Shown here: positions 23,401-38,400 of the stretch, piece after piece | Layout of the letters: each line of letters begins with the position of its first letter | How positions within the stretch are numbered: the stretch's first letter is position 1 | Assembly: GCF_028389875.1 (NCBI RefSeq) | Contig: NC_084663.1 | Coordinates: 208,537,876-208,601,875 of the forward strand | DNA length: 64,000 nt | Direction: 5' to 3' | Origin: Rhea pennata | Lineage: Eukaryota; Chordata; Aves; Rheiformes; Rheidae | The notes under the pieces: model-generated | Seen by the model: only the letters and a program-made list of their open reading frames with translations | Database searches by the model: none | Told to the model about the DNA's origin: nothing | Position numbers and translations under genes: made by a program

Positions 23401-26400
23401 ATGAACTACTTCCATACATAGATGAAATGGAAGAATATAAAATACTATGTCAGTAGCTCTCAGGCATAGGTGCTGGTGAGAGCTGTGTTTCACCAGAAGC
23501 TGACTTTGAAAGTCAGTAGCTGTGCACTTGCAGTGTCAATTTTTTTTATAATAGAAGGCATTCAGATCAGCTTAAAATAGTATTTTTAATATGCCATTGT
23601 GCAGACAGTATTAAAGAAGAAACGAATATTTTATGGACATTTTAGTATTAGGTAGCTTTAGGCCTGCAGTCTTTTGTTTTCTGAGGCTAGAGATCTGTTT
23701 GTTCTAACACCATTGCATATTAGCTCATTTACAGTGTTCAGCATTCAGATTAGGTAATACAACTGGTGTAAAGCATGCTTCTAATCTGCTGTAATCAGTT
23801 TTAGCTATCTTAGGGTGCACTTTTTTATTTTTCTGATGTTTGAAGATACATCACCTACCTGTTTTGTACTACTTTTGATGTGCATAACGGCAGTAATCTT
23901 CCCTGTAATTAACATGAAATCCTTAACTCCTCTTCAGTATTAAGTTTCAGGTCATAGTAATATAATGGGATAAACTTAATATATTGTAGTTGAAGACACA
24001 TTTAAGAGTGAGAAACCACTATGATTTACCCATACAAAAGTATTCTTGACTCAATTCCCCTCTATAAGCTGCCTTAATTAAGAAGGAGTTAAATATAAAA
24101 GTGTAAAGCAAGAGCACTTCCACACACTTGTCTGGACAAGGGGGTTGTGAAGTAAGGTATCAATAATGAATCTACTAGCCTGTCCTGTTTAAAACTAGCC
24201 TTTTTAAAATGAGCAATGAGTGAAGTTATTCTCGTTTTATCCTGAGTTTACCAGATGGTGAATGGGACTTAAGTATTATGAATGGATGTTCTGAGGGGAT
24301 TACGGTTACCACACAGCTTGTGGTGGTGTCTTTTCTGTTGTCCACTTCAACAAGTCTGTGTACTTGCTGATGCTTTCTGGAACTTTGCTGTGCCATCTGC
24401 TTGTGAAGGCCAACGGTGGGCATTAAAATCATTTTGATTTGGGCCAGTAGTACTTCGTTTACATTAGAAGTTGGTCTAGCAGTCCAGCGTCACCATACTT
24501 CTATTGCACGAGCTTGGTACAAGTCTTGAGTATGAAATTAAAAAAAAAGGCAAACCTCCTCTTGTAACAAAGGTGTGTCCAGAGTATGAAGACTCCCTTC
24601 CCTGAGAATCGTGGTTGCAGTTTATGAACTCATCCGTGCTCTTACCCAGTCAACTCCTTGACTGAATTTTGTTTGGATGTAGGACTTTGTTTGAACTGTG
24701 CATTTTGCATGAATCATGAAAATCTGACTGTTGATACCTGCAAGTGCCAAGAGAGAATGGGACTCTTTGCTCCATTTCTTTGGATTACAGTGAAATAACT
24801 GACCTCTTCTGCGTGTAATTTGCAAAAAGACTGTGACACTCAACATAAAACCTACATCTACAGAAGTCACTAATTTGGGCTTTTTGCCAGAAGTCTGACT
24901 TGTGTTCTCTGAAATCCAGAAAAACTGCATCCAAGGAGGTTTGAATTATAAGCAACTTTTAGAAGTTCCTTCAGTTGCTAACGATGGTTTCCTACTAACT
25001 TGAAATTCATTTCTCAATGGGTTTTGAAAGGTTACACTGAGCAGCAATATTGTCTCGTGAGCTTCTTTTTTTTTCTTTTTTTTTCTTTTTTTCCTTTTTT
25101 TCTTTTTTTGTCCAAAGCTTTCATACACAAACAGAATAAGCTAAGATATTACTACTTTTTTTGTGGTAGACACACTGCCCTGGTACTTTGAACTGAGTAT
25201 CAATTTTCCAGTTTAAGTTTTTGTAAAAAACAAAAATCCCAAGCAAATCCCTTTGTTTTTATAGTGGCAACCAAAAAGAGAGGTCTGTATTTCTGGGATC
25301 GGTAATCCCTTTATTTAAAAAGCTTAAAGTATATTTTTATTGTACTAAACTTCTCAGTTTCTTCTTATTACTCCAGGCTCCTGCATCAGAGAAGCTCCCA
25401 GTTATGTACCTTATGGATTCCATTGTCAAGAATGTGGGAAGAGAGTATCTTACTGCATTTACTAAAAACCTAGTTGCAACATTTATTTGTGTATTTGAAA
25501 AGGTATATACACTTTCAGAAAAGTTCTGTATTCTAAGCAAAATTTGTTCCTGGTAAAATAAATACATGCTTTCAGTTCTGGGTTTTCTTGGGTGGTGAAT
25601 TACAGGAGTTGATTGGTTTTCTTAAATCTTAGTACTGTTGTGTATAATGTGAAAGGATATTTGTGCTGCTGTCGAGCATGTAAGTTCTGTGTTTGCTGAA
25701 AGCTGCAAAGTTGTATTTAATTCATAAATTTCTGTAGTCTTCCTTTCCAGGCAAGATTTAATAACAATTTTTCATTAATAATTGCTTCCCTGGAAGGACT
25801 TTTCATAATGTATAGACTGATTAAATATAAATTATTTATTTTTAAGATAGTTAATAGTCTTTATGCCAAGACTGTACTGAGACTCAGTTTCTTGTGAATT
25901 TCTCATCTCTTGTCTATTGTGTAGTTAATTAGGTTAGTCTAAATTACTTTATTTGTAATGTGACAATGAGTGTTTGAACTGTGAAGACTGAAAAACATTG
26001 ACACCTGATACTCTTCTGGTGGTCTGTGATTAAAAAGAAATGTTAGGAGGAAGGACTCTTAGATATTGCTGTATGATGTTACAAATAAGTGTTCAATATC
26101 ACTCAACGTTGAGAACTGGTGCCAAATAGTTTCATTCGTTTTTTTGTTCTTAATCTTTAAACCCAGTGAAGTAACCATCTTAGTCCTTAGTAAGAAATGC
26201 AAATCAAAGTCCAGTTTTTGAAAGACTGGACTTGAATGGGTTTAATTTGGATCAAAAATGAAGGGTTAAATTCTGATTTCTTGCATGCCATGATAAGAGA
26301 GCTGCATTTCAGGATTGAGATGAGAGGATCATTTGCCTGTATCTCTACATATCAGTAAGGATCTGAGATCTCAGTATGCTTTATATATGGCTTTCAGATG

Positions 26401-29400
26401 TGAAATGGGTGACTAATTAGGCATGAAGCTTAAACTCCTGTGTGTTAGAATGGGTAGACAAGTAGAAGTTCTACTTGGTTTTTTAGTATTATATTTTAAA
26501 TACTCATTCACTGAGTTGCATTTAACTTTCTTGCAGCTGGAGCTCTGGAAAACAATTTTTTGAATTTTGTAGGTTAGCTGTCTACTGAGTTTACTAGAGT
26601 GCTTTATTTATGCATATTTAACATTATATATATACAAAGTAGCGGTCACTTGTGATAGCTTAGCTGGTAGTGTTACAAGATACAAGTTGGATTCCATCCT
26701 TGACATTGTTACAAATTTTATTAGTAAATGGGCCCTAAGGTACATTTAAAAACTTAATGAAGTCAGATACTTTTGTACAGACATTTCAGCAGCCTTTGTA
26801 GCAAACTTCATATCCTTTTGTTGAAACTTGGATAGAACTGCCTAACTAACTGATAGTTACGTACTACTTGATTTTATTGAAATACTTAAAAAAAAAAAAA
26901 AAAAAAAAAGGGAAAAAAATCCCTCCCCAAAAATATTTCAAGACTATGGTATGTCTTGCTCTAATGCCTTAAAAATAAAACTGCAGGAGATGATGTTTAA
27001 GGGCCAATATTTAATGACTGATTTAGCATATTGACTCTAGGAAAGCTATGTGTTGTATCCTCATTTATTTTTTTTTATTTTATGTTATTGGGTTATCAGG
27101 TAAATTAGGAATTTACTGCAAAGTAAAAATTTAACTTGTTTTAATGAGATAAATAAAACTAATATTTAATGAAAAGATAAAATACGGACTAGACCTACAA
27201 GGACATTTCATTTGTAGTTCATAGGTATAATTTTGCAGTTCAGCTGAAATATAATTGGCTTAATTTTACCTAATACCCTTTTTGTTGTGTTCATTGGAAA
27301 AAGTTGTTTGGTGACTGAACAGACAAGAAGCATACTCTGATTTTGTTTTGTGATCCGTCGTTTTCTGATTTGCTGGTGCTTATTATATACCATTCAGCAC
27401 AGGCACTTGAATACCCTGTTGTCTTAAGGGCTCTTGCCTTCCAGTATTTTTATTACTTTTTTTTTTTCACGGAAAATACGCAAGTAAAATGAGAATTTTG
27501 GTAATGGAAAAGTTGAAAGGAAGTTCTTATAGAGAATGATAATATACAATAAAACCTTCAAGTGGCCTTGAAACAACAATTCCACATTGAAGCTTCTAGT
27601 ATTGACTCTGTTGGTATAGATGTGAATCATAAAGCACATCTGCACTATTTATCAATTCTGCCTAGGCAGTTGAATGTGTTAAAATCACAAACTATTGATA
27701 TGAATATAAAATAACTGAAGTAAGTTTTACAGAAAAGTGTGAAAAGTTGTTTTATATTAACTTAACAAGCCATAGAATTGTTTTATTGTTTTAGGTGGAT
27801 GAAAATACTAGGAAAAGTTTATTTAAATTACGCTCCACATGGGATGATATTTTTCCTTTGAAGAAACTATATGCCCTTGATGTCAGAGTCAACTCATTAG
27901 ATCCTGCTTGGCCAATTAAACCTCTGCCCCCAAATGTGAATACTTCTAGCATCCATGTGAATCCTAAGTTTTTAAATAAATCGGTAAGTTTTCATGCCTA
28001 CTGTATGAGCAGATGGTAATACATGTAGTTTTCATTGCTTGTATACTGATTTTTTTGACAATTTAAGTAAATTAATAAAGAAGTAGCTGACCTTTATAGA
28101 CAGGTAAGGTGAATTTCTGAATTCAAATATTTGCTGGGCTTGGTTTCTGTATTTCAGAACTGTATCTTATGTTTCTGAACATTAATAATTTTATATGAAA
28201 TGATGTGCTGTAACTTTCACTGTGGACAGACTGTAGTGGAGCAAAAATCTTCAAATATTCTAGTTATGTTTTGCATTTTAAATGCAAAATATATAACTTC
28301 ATTACAAACTTAAATCTCGCTACTGGATCATGATAGCAGTTAAAGGAGATGGAGTTAGTTGATTCCATCAAGACTCAGATGTAACTTACTTTTTTTTGTT
28401 TGTTTTATTTTGTTTTTAGCCAGAGGAATCTACTGCACCTACCTCTGCTGTCACTTCTGGTGCCTCAACTCCTCCAGCTGTTCCTGAAATACAAAAGAAT
28501 TTGACACAGGAGCAACTAATAAGGCAACAATTACTTGCAAAGCAAAAACAGTTGTTAGAACTTCAGCAGAAAAAGTTAGAGCTGGAGCTGGAACAGACTA
28601 AAGCACAGTTGGTGAGTAGGGTAGTTGATGGACCTCTCATAGGTGGGGTTTTTGTTGCAGTTTCTTTTGAATAGCACCTTAGCTATACTGCTAACTGCAG
28701 TAAATTAAATTTTTCTTAGTTCTAGACAAAAAAGTTGTTTTAGAATTAGAGCAATGAAAGTTGATCTTGGGCTCTAAAACAATATTAAATAAAAATCTCA
28801 CTGTTTTTAATAAAAACTGAATCAAAAAGGTGAAGTTTTTGAGAGTTTTTTTTTATTATTTCTACTCTCCAAAATGATGCCTGCCTATGATCCTGATTTT
28901 CCACCTTTTTTCATGGGTTATAGCACACCAGGCTTTTTCAGTTACCTTTGCTCCTGTTCTTCTGAGAAAGTTTGGAGAATCAAGATTCTTAGCCTATAAA
29001 ATCTGTTTCCTCATCAAGTCAGATTTCTTAAATGTGAAAGTCAGTTAAGCAATGTTATTTCAGGTTTGTAATTGAAAGTCTTGTTGCACTGATAGTTGTA
29101 AAAACATCTTGATGGTATAAAAATATGAAACTAAAGCACCCTGAAAGTCTTGAAATAGGAAAAATAACAGATGTGTAGCAGCTTAGTTGCCTTGAGCATA
29201 TGGAGTGTATGAAAAAAACCTAATGTTGTAGTGCAAACATGCTCTTACATCAAATTTTCTAGGATTGACTTTTCATTTATGTTTGGACTTGATCTTTTGT
29301 AATGGTACTGCATTATTTTAAAACCTGTAATCAGCAATTAACAGGTCACTTTGAGATAATTACCTTGTAAGCATGTCTTTTGAGACATTTCCATTGGTAG

Positions 29401-32400
29401 ATTTCGCTCCACAGAATATCAACATCACTGGACAGGAGTTAACAGGCATTTTAATGCTGCTTTTTTCCTTTCTATTCAGGCTGTTTCTCTTAGTGTTCAA
29501 CAAGGATCATCTACTATAGCTTCAGTTCCAGCACCTTCCAAGCAACATATGTCTCAGACGCCTCATATGGCAGTTAAACCTCCTCATCAGACTTCTGTGC
29601 AAGCTGAAAAAAACAAACCATCCCCAAGTCCTCCACTTCATGATATCAAAATAGTAAACAGGGATCCTAGGCTTAATAGGATGGCTCAACATTCTTCTCA
29701 TGCTAAAGATCAGTCTCATAGGAAAGAATTTTCATCAAATGCAACCAGTCAGTCTGATACCAAGGCAAGCAAAACGGCTCAAGCTGAAAAGCAGAACTCA
29801 TCAAAGCAAGAAAAACTGAAAGCAAGTGAAAAAACACCGAAGAAAGAACTTGATCAGTCAGAAGCAAAATCTAAATCACCATCACCTTTGAAAAACAAGC
29901 TACCCAGTACTAAAGATACTAAAACCCAGGAATGTGAAAGCACAAAAGTATCTGAAATCAGTAAACGAGATCCAAGATTGAAAAAACATCTTCAAGAAAA
30001 GCCAGAGGGCAAAGAGGAGGAGGTGAAAGACAAGAAGAAAAACACAGAGAAAAAAGAAAAAGAGGAACATAAGACATCGGAACATAGACCGGTAGGCAGC
30101 AGAAATAAAGTAATTAATGGTGTTGTTCAGAAACAAGATGTGGCTACAGAGGAATCAGAAAAACAAGGTGGAAAACAGGGGAGATCAAGTAATAGAAAAC
30201 GCTCACGATCACGCTCTCCTAAATCTCGGTCGCCATCTACACATTCTCCAAAAAGAAGAGATAGGAGATCACCCAAAAGAAGACTTAGGAGTTTGTCTCC
30301 TACTTCATCAACTCCTAAAATTGGAAAGATACGTCAGATAGGTCCTAAGCAGTCTCATGTTGAAGAATGTGCACAAGCAGCAAGAGATGAAAGAAATTCT
30401 AATAAACGAAACCTTAAACAAGAGGTGCGAGATCCAAGGAGAGTGAAAAAAGCTCAGGAAGATAGGCCCCAAGAAACAACGAGCCAGCATTCTACAAAAA
30501 CCTCTCCTGATCCAAAGGAGAATGCAGAAAACTGGCAAGGGTCCAAATCAGGCAAGAGGTGGAAATCTGGTTGGGAAGAAAATAAAAAGTAAGTTACCAA
30601 CTTTTAATCAATTTCTGTCTGAAGTCAGTGGAAATTTTCCTGCTGACTTCAGTATGCTCAGGTTTGGGAGGCAATGTTCAGATTGTAAAAATGGATTATT
30701 CCAATTGTTAACTTCTTTTATTAGTAGAACATGGAAATAATGTATATTTAGATTCTGATGTGATTGTGGTGTTTTGCTACAGTTAGATTAAATTGGAATG
30801 TGATAGGTATGTCCTGAATAAAGGAGTAATTGGTTTTAAATGTTTTATTGCTTTCAGCTCACAGCAGAATGAAGAACACCAAGCACTTGGTAAATCCCCT
30901 CACCAAAGACACCGGGAAAACTGGGCTGCTAGTAAGGGAATTTTGTCACCCCGAGCACCGAAGCAGCAGCACCGCTTAAGTGTGGATGCTAATTTACAAA
31001 TTCCCAAAGAATTGACATCTGCAAGCAAGAGAGAATTACTTAAAAAGGTAATACTGACTAATTTGTATTTATAGAAGCATCCTGGATGTAGTTGTATGTT
31101 GTTTTAGAAGTCTGAACTTTAACTTTAATATTACAGGCAAATGAACGCTTAGCATCTGGTGAAATAACACAAGATGAGTTCCTTGTTGTAGCTCATCAGA
31201 TCCGACAGCTGTTCCAGTATCAGGAAGGAAAGCACAGATGCAATGTGTGGGATAGCCCTACAGAAGAAAAATGTGGTTTGAAAAAGAAACCTCTTCTATC
31301 TGATGCAGAATTAACATATTATGAACACAAAGCAAAATTGAAAAGAACACAAGTACAGCATTCATTGTCGCGACTTGATCTGTTAGACCCTGATGATATT
31401 TTAGATTATCATATACCTGATGCATTACTTTCTGGAATAGAATGTGAGCAAGCCAAAGCTAAGCGTGGAGTACAGTTTGACAGAAAAGAACCATTTGGGG
31501 AAAGATCCAGGCGACATTCTCCTGTAAGTGGCAGTAATAGACCTTTTCCTGATAGTCTTTCACCACTTGAGAGTCGACGAAGAATTGAGGAACAAAATGC
31601 TACTAAAGGAGCAAGAGGTTCTAAAAATTTCGATCCTTATGACAGCTGGGGAGAATCAGATGAGTTTAGAGAAGCTCTCAGACAACAGGGGAAGAGTACA
31701 CCAGAGTTTCAGAAAATAGATGGTGATGCAATCTGCAGATTTGATAATCGTGAAGAAAGACAGCTTCTGGGGCAAGCTGGTATGTATTTTTGCCTTATTT
31801 TAGTGCTATTTAGTAATTTGCAACATTTCAGCAATTAGTTAATGGTTTTGTTTGTTTAGGTGTTCGAGAGGAACCAAGGTCCCCATTCAGTGAACGTTTC
31901 AAGAGAGCAAGGTATGAAGATCCAGACAAGGCACCGTTTTCAGAGAGTCCAGGATCAAGATTTGGAGGCATTGAAGTAAAACAGAGAATAAGCGCACTGA
32001 TGGAAGACAGATCTCTCTTTGATGGCTCACCGAGACAGCCTGCTACAAGAGTTGGGGTAGATGGACCAGGAAGTCCTTTTGTTGATGGTCCTGCTGCTGG
32101 TTCAAATTCTAGAATTGATGGGCCACCTGGACAGGCTGCTATGAGATTTGAGGGGCCTCTGGTAGGGGGAGGTGCCTCTCAGTTTGACGGACCACTGGCA
32201 GGAGCAGGGGGAGCTGGAGCCCTAAGATTTGATGGGCCACCAGGGCAGCTGGCAGGGGCCCTCAGATTTGAAGGACCCCCAGGACAGGTTGGTGGAGGAG
32301 GTCCATTGAGGTTTGAGGGACCTCTTGGGCAGATAGGTGGTCCTTTGCGTTTTGAGGGGCCAGCAGGACAGCCTGTAGGTGGTCCTAGATTTGAAGGACC

Positions 32401-35400
32401 TGGAGTTGGTCTCAGGTTTGAGGGGCCACGTGGTCAAATTTCAGGTGGTCTCAGGTTTGAGGGACCCCATGGTCAACCTCTGGGGCCCCGAGGTCAGCCA
32501 GGGGGTGGTCTCAGGTTTGAGGGACCCCATGGTCAGCCCTTGGGGCCTCATGGTCAACCAGGGGGTGGTCTCAGGTTTGAGGGGCCACACTTACAACCGT
32601 TGGGGCCCCATGGTCAACCTGGAGGTGGCCTCAGATTTGAGGGGCCACATGGTCAGCCTGTGGGGCCCCATGGACCATCAGGTGGTGGGCTTAGATTTGA
32701 GGGGCCACATGGACCGTCAGGTGGTGGTCTCAGATTGGAAGGACCAGGGGTAGGTCCTAGGTTAATTGATGGGCCAGCACACCAAGGAGGGGGTGGTCTT
32801 AGATTTGAAGGTCCTCTGGGTCGAACTGGTCCAAGATTTGATGGCTGTCATTCCGCTGGATTTGATGGTCAACCTGGACAGCTATCTCTGCTGCAAAGAT
32901 TTGATGGAATTCATGGACAGCCTGGCCCAAGATTCGAAAGAGCACCTGGCCAACAGGCACAACCACGATTTGATACAGCCATACCTCAAAGATTTGATGG
33001 TCCTCACCAGCAGCCCTCAAGGTTTGACTTGCCCCTTGGCCTTCAGGGTGCACGTTTTGAAAATGTAGCTAACCATCCTGCCTCAAGACTAGAATTGCCA
33101 CCGTATGGACAAAGCGGTCCATTTGGTGAACATCCCAGCCAGAGCTACAATGGACCATCTCATGGGATGCAATTCCAGAGACCTGAAATATTTGATGGTT
33201 CTCCAGGACCAAATTTCAATGGGCCAGCTGGCCCAGGAGCACAGAATTTCCCATTGAGAGCATCTGGACATTATTTTGATGAAAAAAGTCTTCAGGGTCC
33301 TCAATATGGAAGCTTCAATAGTATGTCAGTGGGAAATAATCAGGTAAGACTTGATTGTACTAAATAAGGTAGTCTGAAGTGTTACTGTATAGAGATTAGT
33401 AGTTATTGTTCCTCCTAAAACAAGGTTTTTCTGATAAGCAGGGAGGCTGGGAACTAGTTTCAGACTAAAAATTATCCTTGCTAAGAAGTTTTTAGATTAC
33501 TGAAGGCAGTCATACACTATTTTTTTGAAAAAGAAAAATCGGAAAAAAAGATTTTTACAGTCATTTTGTAGCTGAGAAGGTAACTTGAGGAAGTACACTA
33601 TTTTAAACTCACAAAACTAATTGGAAGTCTACTATTCTCGTTAAGTTTACTCAAAGTGAATTCTCTGTAAAGCCTGGAAGATAGAATTATGAATATACAT
33701 GATTAATCTGTTCGGTGCGGAATTACAGTAAACCAAAATAATTGTTACCTTTTTGAGTCAGTATTGATGGTAAGACTTAAGAGAAATCTCTAATTTGGGG
33801 GAATTGGGAAGGTTTGGACATTGTTGAACTACACTTGAAGAATGTTCTTTGTACCAGAATGCTTTGAGGCCTGTCAGAAATGCTCTTTTTCAGAAGGGAA
33901 AATGATGCTGAATGCTGATGTTCATTCCTTTCAGTTGATTACGGATAGAGATTTTAGTGGCCATTTTTTCTTTGAGGGACAAAAATCACATATGAGGAGT
34001 GAACTGAACCTAATCCAATTGTGTCCTGCTAACCTCTAGAGGGATGAAATTTTAAACAATTTTAACTTTCTTAATAAATCCAAAAGCAGTTTGCAAAGAA
34101 TATTTTTATTAGAAATGTATTCTAAAAATTATTTCTCTATCTGGAGTTTACTGCAGTTAGTTTTTTGAAAACATCCTGTTTTCAGGATGATTTTGGTATA
34201 AGGGATACTATTTTAATTACTGTATAAGAAGGAATATCTGTTTACTGAAAAATAACATTTTTTCATGAATGGTCATCAGATTGTCCAGTTTCTTTCTGAT
34301 GCACTCTGTTTTATAAGTAAGTAATATGTTTAGAAAATGTGATTGGAATTTGAAGGAATTGATTTTCAAATTTTTCAAATTGATTCAAATTTTGGAATTT
34401 GAATAAGTAAAGGAAAAGTATATTTTATTTAAATGTTAGACATAACATTCACTGAATTTTTTCTGATGGGAAATTAGAACTAGAGAAAGATTATGAGCTC
34501 ATTTTTTGACTTCTCAATACTGAACTGATACGATATGTTCCTCGAGGGTGTTTAATATAGCTAAAATTGTGAATGCCTAGAGGTTAATAACTTGATTATA
34601 ATATATTTTTTAATTTTATCATGCAAACAGTACATAAATATTTACTTTTATAGGTGTCTCTTATGTCTGCTCAGCCAGGACCTTATGGCCAAGGTCAGCA
34701 GTATTTACCAAATCCTGGAAGCTTTGTTCAGAACCCAGCAGGTATGTACCAAAATAATGAAAATAACAATAATGAAGTAATAACCTTTTTGTTTCTTTTG
34801 GACTGTTTTGTTTATTAGAGGCTATAAAAATAAACATTTCGTCCTATCTTGGTGTACTAATTCTGGGTAATTCTAAAGGAAGCCTTGACACTTAATGAGG
34901 TGCTAGTAGATGTGGTATCTATATTACCTGAATTCGTGTAGGGGTTTCCCTCAAACACTGAAATGTTTCATTAGTTTTCATTAACTATATGGTTATGGGT
35001 ATATAGTTGGGCAGAAAAAAACTGGTCTGCTTTTGAGAGAAGGAAGGGATTGGTTCATAGGACTGATTTGCATTTGCCAGGTGATACAAAACTTACTAGT
35101 ACATGAATGGTTAGTAATGAAAAGCTTATACAATGTCATGAATTATTAAAAGCAAGTGATCAAGTAGATTAGTCCTCATAAATACTTTAAGCATCTTTAA
35201 GTGAGAAAATACTACATTTCAAAAAACCGTATTCAGTAGAAATCTGTATGCCAAGAGCCAGCATAGATAGCACTTAAATATTTGCATTATGAAGGAAGCT
35301 GCTACAAGAGAAGAAAAAGTTGGGAGGAGCGTGCAGCAGAGAAGCATGTTGCGAAGTGCGTTGGTGGAAATGAAGTAAATTTTTGAAGCTAACCTTTTGT

Positions 35401-38400
35401 CACTATGAATGTTGATATTTTCTCCTTTAGGAGCCCTTCCACATTCATACCCTGATAACCACCTTGGTCAGCTTGATGTCAATGAATTGTTTGCTAAACT
35501 GCTGTCAACAGGAATCCTCAAACTGTCAAAAACTGATTCCACGTCCGCACGTATGTACATCCATTATGTTCTAACTTCTCAGTTTATGCATAACCTAAGT
35601 GCAGCTTTTTTTTAATGGAACTTTTTTCTTTGGAAGGAATTCAGTGCATCTGAGGAAGTAAATTCTTAACTTTTAAAATGCATCCTGTAGTTTAATTTGT
35701 ACAATTAAGCTATGCGAAGCAGTGAGATGCATCTTTGGTGCTGCTGCTTAGAAACTTGTTCTTGATTATAATCAGGTTCTTACCAGTTTCATTCTGAAAT
35801 ACTTCTTTCTCTAAATACGAAATATTAAAGCCAAAGACTTAGGTGAAGGTATTGAAACACTGTTTTCTTCAACTCAGGTTGTAAAGAACTAATTGCATTT
35901 TGTATGCTGTTTATAATGTTAGAAGCTGAGACTGATTCAGCTATTACTATGCACATGCATTTTAACATAAATTGTTTGCATTCATATTTCAATAAAAATA
36001 CCTTTCAGGAGTTCTTTATTTTTTTACAGTAATGTACTGAAGTTTTGATAAGATCATAATTTTCTATTTTCTAGAAGTGAATGAAACATCAGCCCAGCCA
36101 GCTGCTGAAGAGGAGGAGGATGATCAGGGTGAAGATCAAGATGTCCCAGACCTCACTAATTTCACAGTTGAAGAACTCAGACAGTGCGTATAGTAGCATG
36201 ATACTACAATGCAGTAAGAACAATGACATGGCAATATCTGTAGAGTTAATCCAAGACAGCTGAGAGCTTTTAAAAGATCAAATGTCACTTTGTTACCAAT
36301 ACAGGAGGACCTGCAGTTTTTGGTTCTTTTGTTAGCCTAGCAGAATTTGAGGGAGGAAAAAGGGGAGATTAACCTGAGTTATTTTTATCTGAGATGCATG
36401 TTGTGATTTAATCAGCAAGATTATAGAAATTGAAGACTGTTAACTTCCTTTACCAGTGTTACTAACTTTGTGGTAGTTTGCAAAGCTGAACAAATGCTGG
36501 CATTACTGTAGTATGCATTATTAGACCCTTGGAGCTCCTAGATGTAAAACTAAGACCTACACACTGATATGTTTCTCATGAACAGATAATGTGCATGTTT
36601 TCAGTTGATCATGTTTTGAAAATCAGGAAAATATTTAGCTATGTTGCATGCTTTAACTGTATAGAAGATTAATATTTTTTTTCTACTGTTGTGATCATTT
36701 GAAGCAACTTAATGAGGAACTTCTTCTTACCTGTTACTTTTCAAGAAAATGTTAAGCCTGCCTTTTTTTTTTTTTTTTTTTTTAGGCGTTATGACAGTGT
36801 TATAAATCGACTATACACTGGAATTCAGTGTTACTCATGTGGAATGAGATTTACTACTTCACAGACAGATGTTTATGCAGATCATTTAGATTGGCATTAT
36901 CGCCAAAACCGCACAGAAAAGGATGTTAGCAGAAAAGTTACACACAGAAGGTGGTACTACAGTTTAACAGTAAGTAATGGAATGTGTGTTTTGATTAAAT
37001 TAAAAGCCAGCTTTATGTGTGTGCTGTAGGACTGTGGTTGAATCTAGAATTACATCATCGCAGGTGTTTGCCTTTGATAAACAGTGCTGCTTAGCTATTT
37101 CAAATAGTTTTTATAAATGCCATCAAAACACAAAAGATAATAAGCAGTTTAAATTGTTAGTATCTTTTTGGTATTAATTAGAATGGAATGGAAATAGAAA
37201 GTGTTTTTTCTGGAGAAAGTTTTTTGAACAGCGTAGTACTGTGAAAAAATGTATACTGTATAATGCATGTGATGAGCATTTCAGTTTTTAATGAAGAGAC
37301 TCATTACATATACTACTTTTTGAATGGTTTTTTTTGAGCTTTGCTTTTTAAACTTGGATTTGTGGCTACTTGTCCATGTCTGAGTGTGAATGAAAAATTT
37401 CCATTAGGACTGGATTGAATTTGAAGAAATAGCTGATCTAGAAGAACGTGCAAAAAGCCAGTTTTTCGAAAAAGCTCATGAAGAGGTTGTGTTGAAGACA
37501 CAAGAAGCTGCAAAAGAGAAAGAGTTTCAGAGTGTCCCTGCTGGACCAGCTGGAGCAGATGAGGTATGTTTCAGCTTGCCTTCATTAGCCTGGGTAGTGA
37601 GAAGGATTTAATACCTTGAAGAATTCTACAGCATTCTTTTACACAGTGTGTTAAATATAGCATGAAGTTTTGTTCTTGGGCCTCTGTGTCATTGGTTTTA
37701 TATTTGTTTATGTAAGATTGTTTCCTAATAGCAGATAGTGGTGTAAATTACCAGTAGTTCAAAACAAAACAAAAAAACTCCCACCACCTATTGATGATCC
37801 TTAGCAAAACTGAAGTTGGAAATGCGTTTTAATTAACTGTGTGTGTCTATAAGAATAGTAAATTGAACAAATGAATTGGAAATGGTCCTTTGTGGTTCAA
37901 GTAACAATTGTCTTACCTAGTTTGTGTTACTTTTTGCATTTTTTTTTCAGTAGAAGGTAGGCATTAGGACAAAGAAATACCTCAGTCTTTTGACTTGAAA
38001 ATAACCAGTAGATACATATTTTATTAGATGAACTGGAATGGTATCACATACAAGAACTGTCAGAATCTCAACTTAGTTTTCACATGCTAACCCTATATGA
38101 AACTATCTATCAAGCCCTGAAAGCCTTTGTTTTAATTTTGGAAAAAAGTACCTCTCATGGCTTGTTTTCAAATTTGATTGTATGGCAGAGAAAGTATTAA
38201 AGATGTTAATGTTCTAAGCAAAAGTTTTCCCCTTTTAACTTGAAACTCAAAGTTGAGGTAGGGGTAAGAGTGAAGATAATGCTATAAGTAAAATTAACGG
38301 AGTTTCTTTACTGGATTGTGTTACCTGGCAGCAAAAGAACATTAGATTGTTACCAAGTGTTTTGCAGAGACTTCCTAGCTTAAAGGGCAAAGCTTACTGT

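Larger units (their letters stand above)
20494..25376 (+). other. PCF11: PCF11 intron 1 (4,883 bp) with intronic polyadenylation features
   Basis: The first 800 bp are GC-rich and strongly purine-skewed (GAG/GGGG runs at about 20,550-20,870). The exon 1 frame stays open for 127 more codons to a TAG at 20,875-20,877, giving an Arg/Gly/Glu-rich tail. The middle is AT-rich with two AATAAA signals (22,630 and 22,674). A long T-rich tract lies at 25,063-25,110. The acceptor is ACTCCAG|GCTCCT. No separate gene was recognised. Confidence 0.8.

Noticed and set aside
32222-33304. Alternative plus and minus frames in PCF11 exon 8
   Set aside because: Produced by the tandem DNA repeats of the RFEGP region read in other registers.
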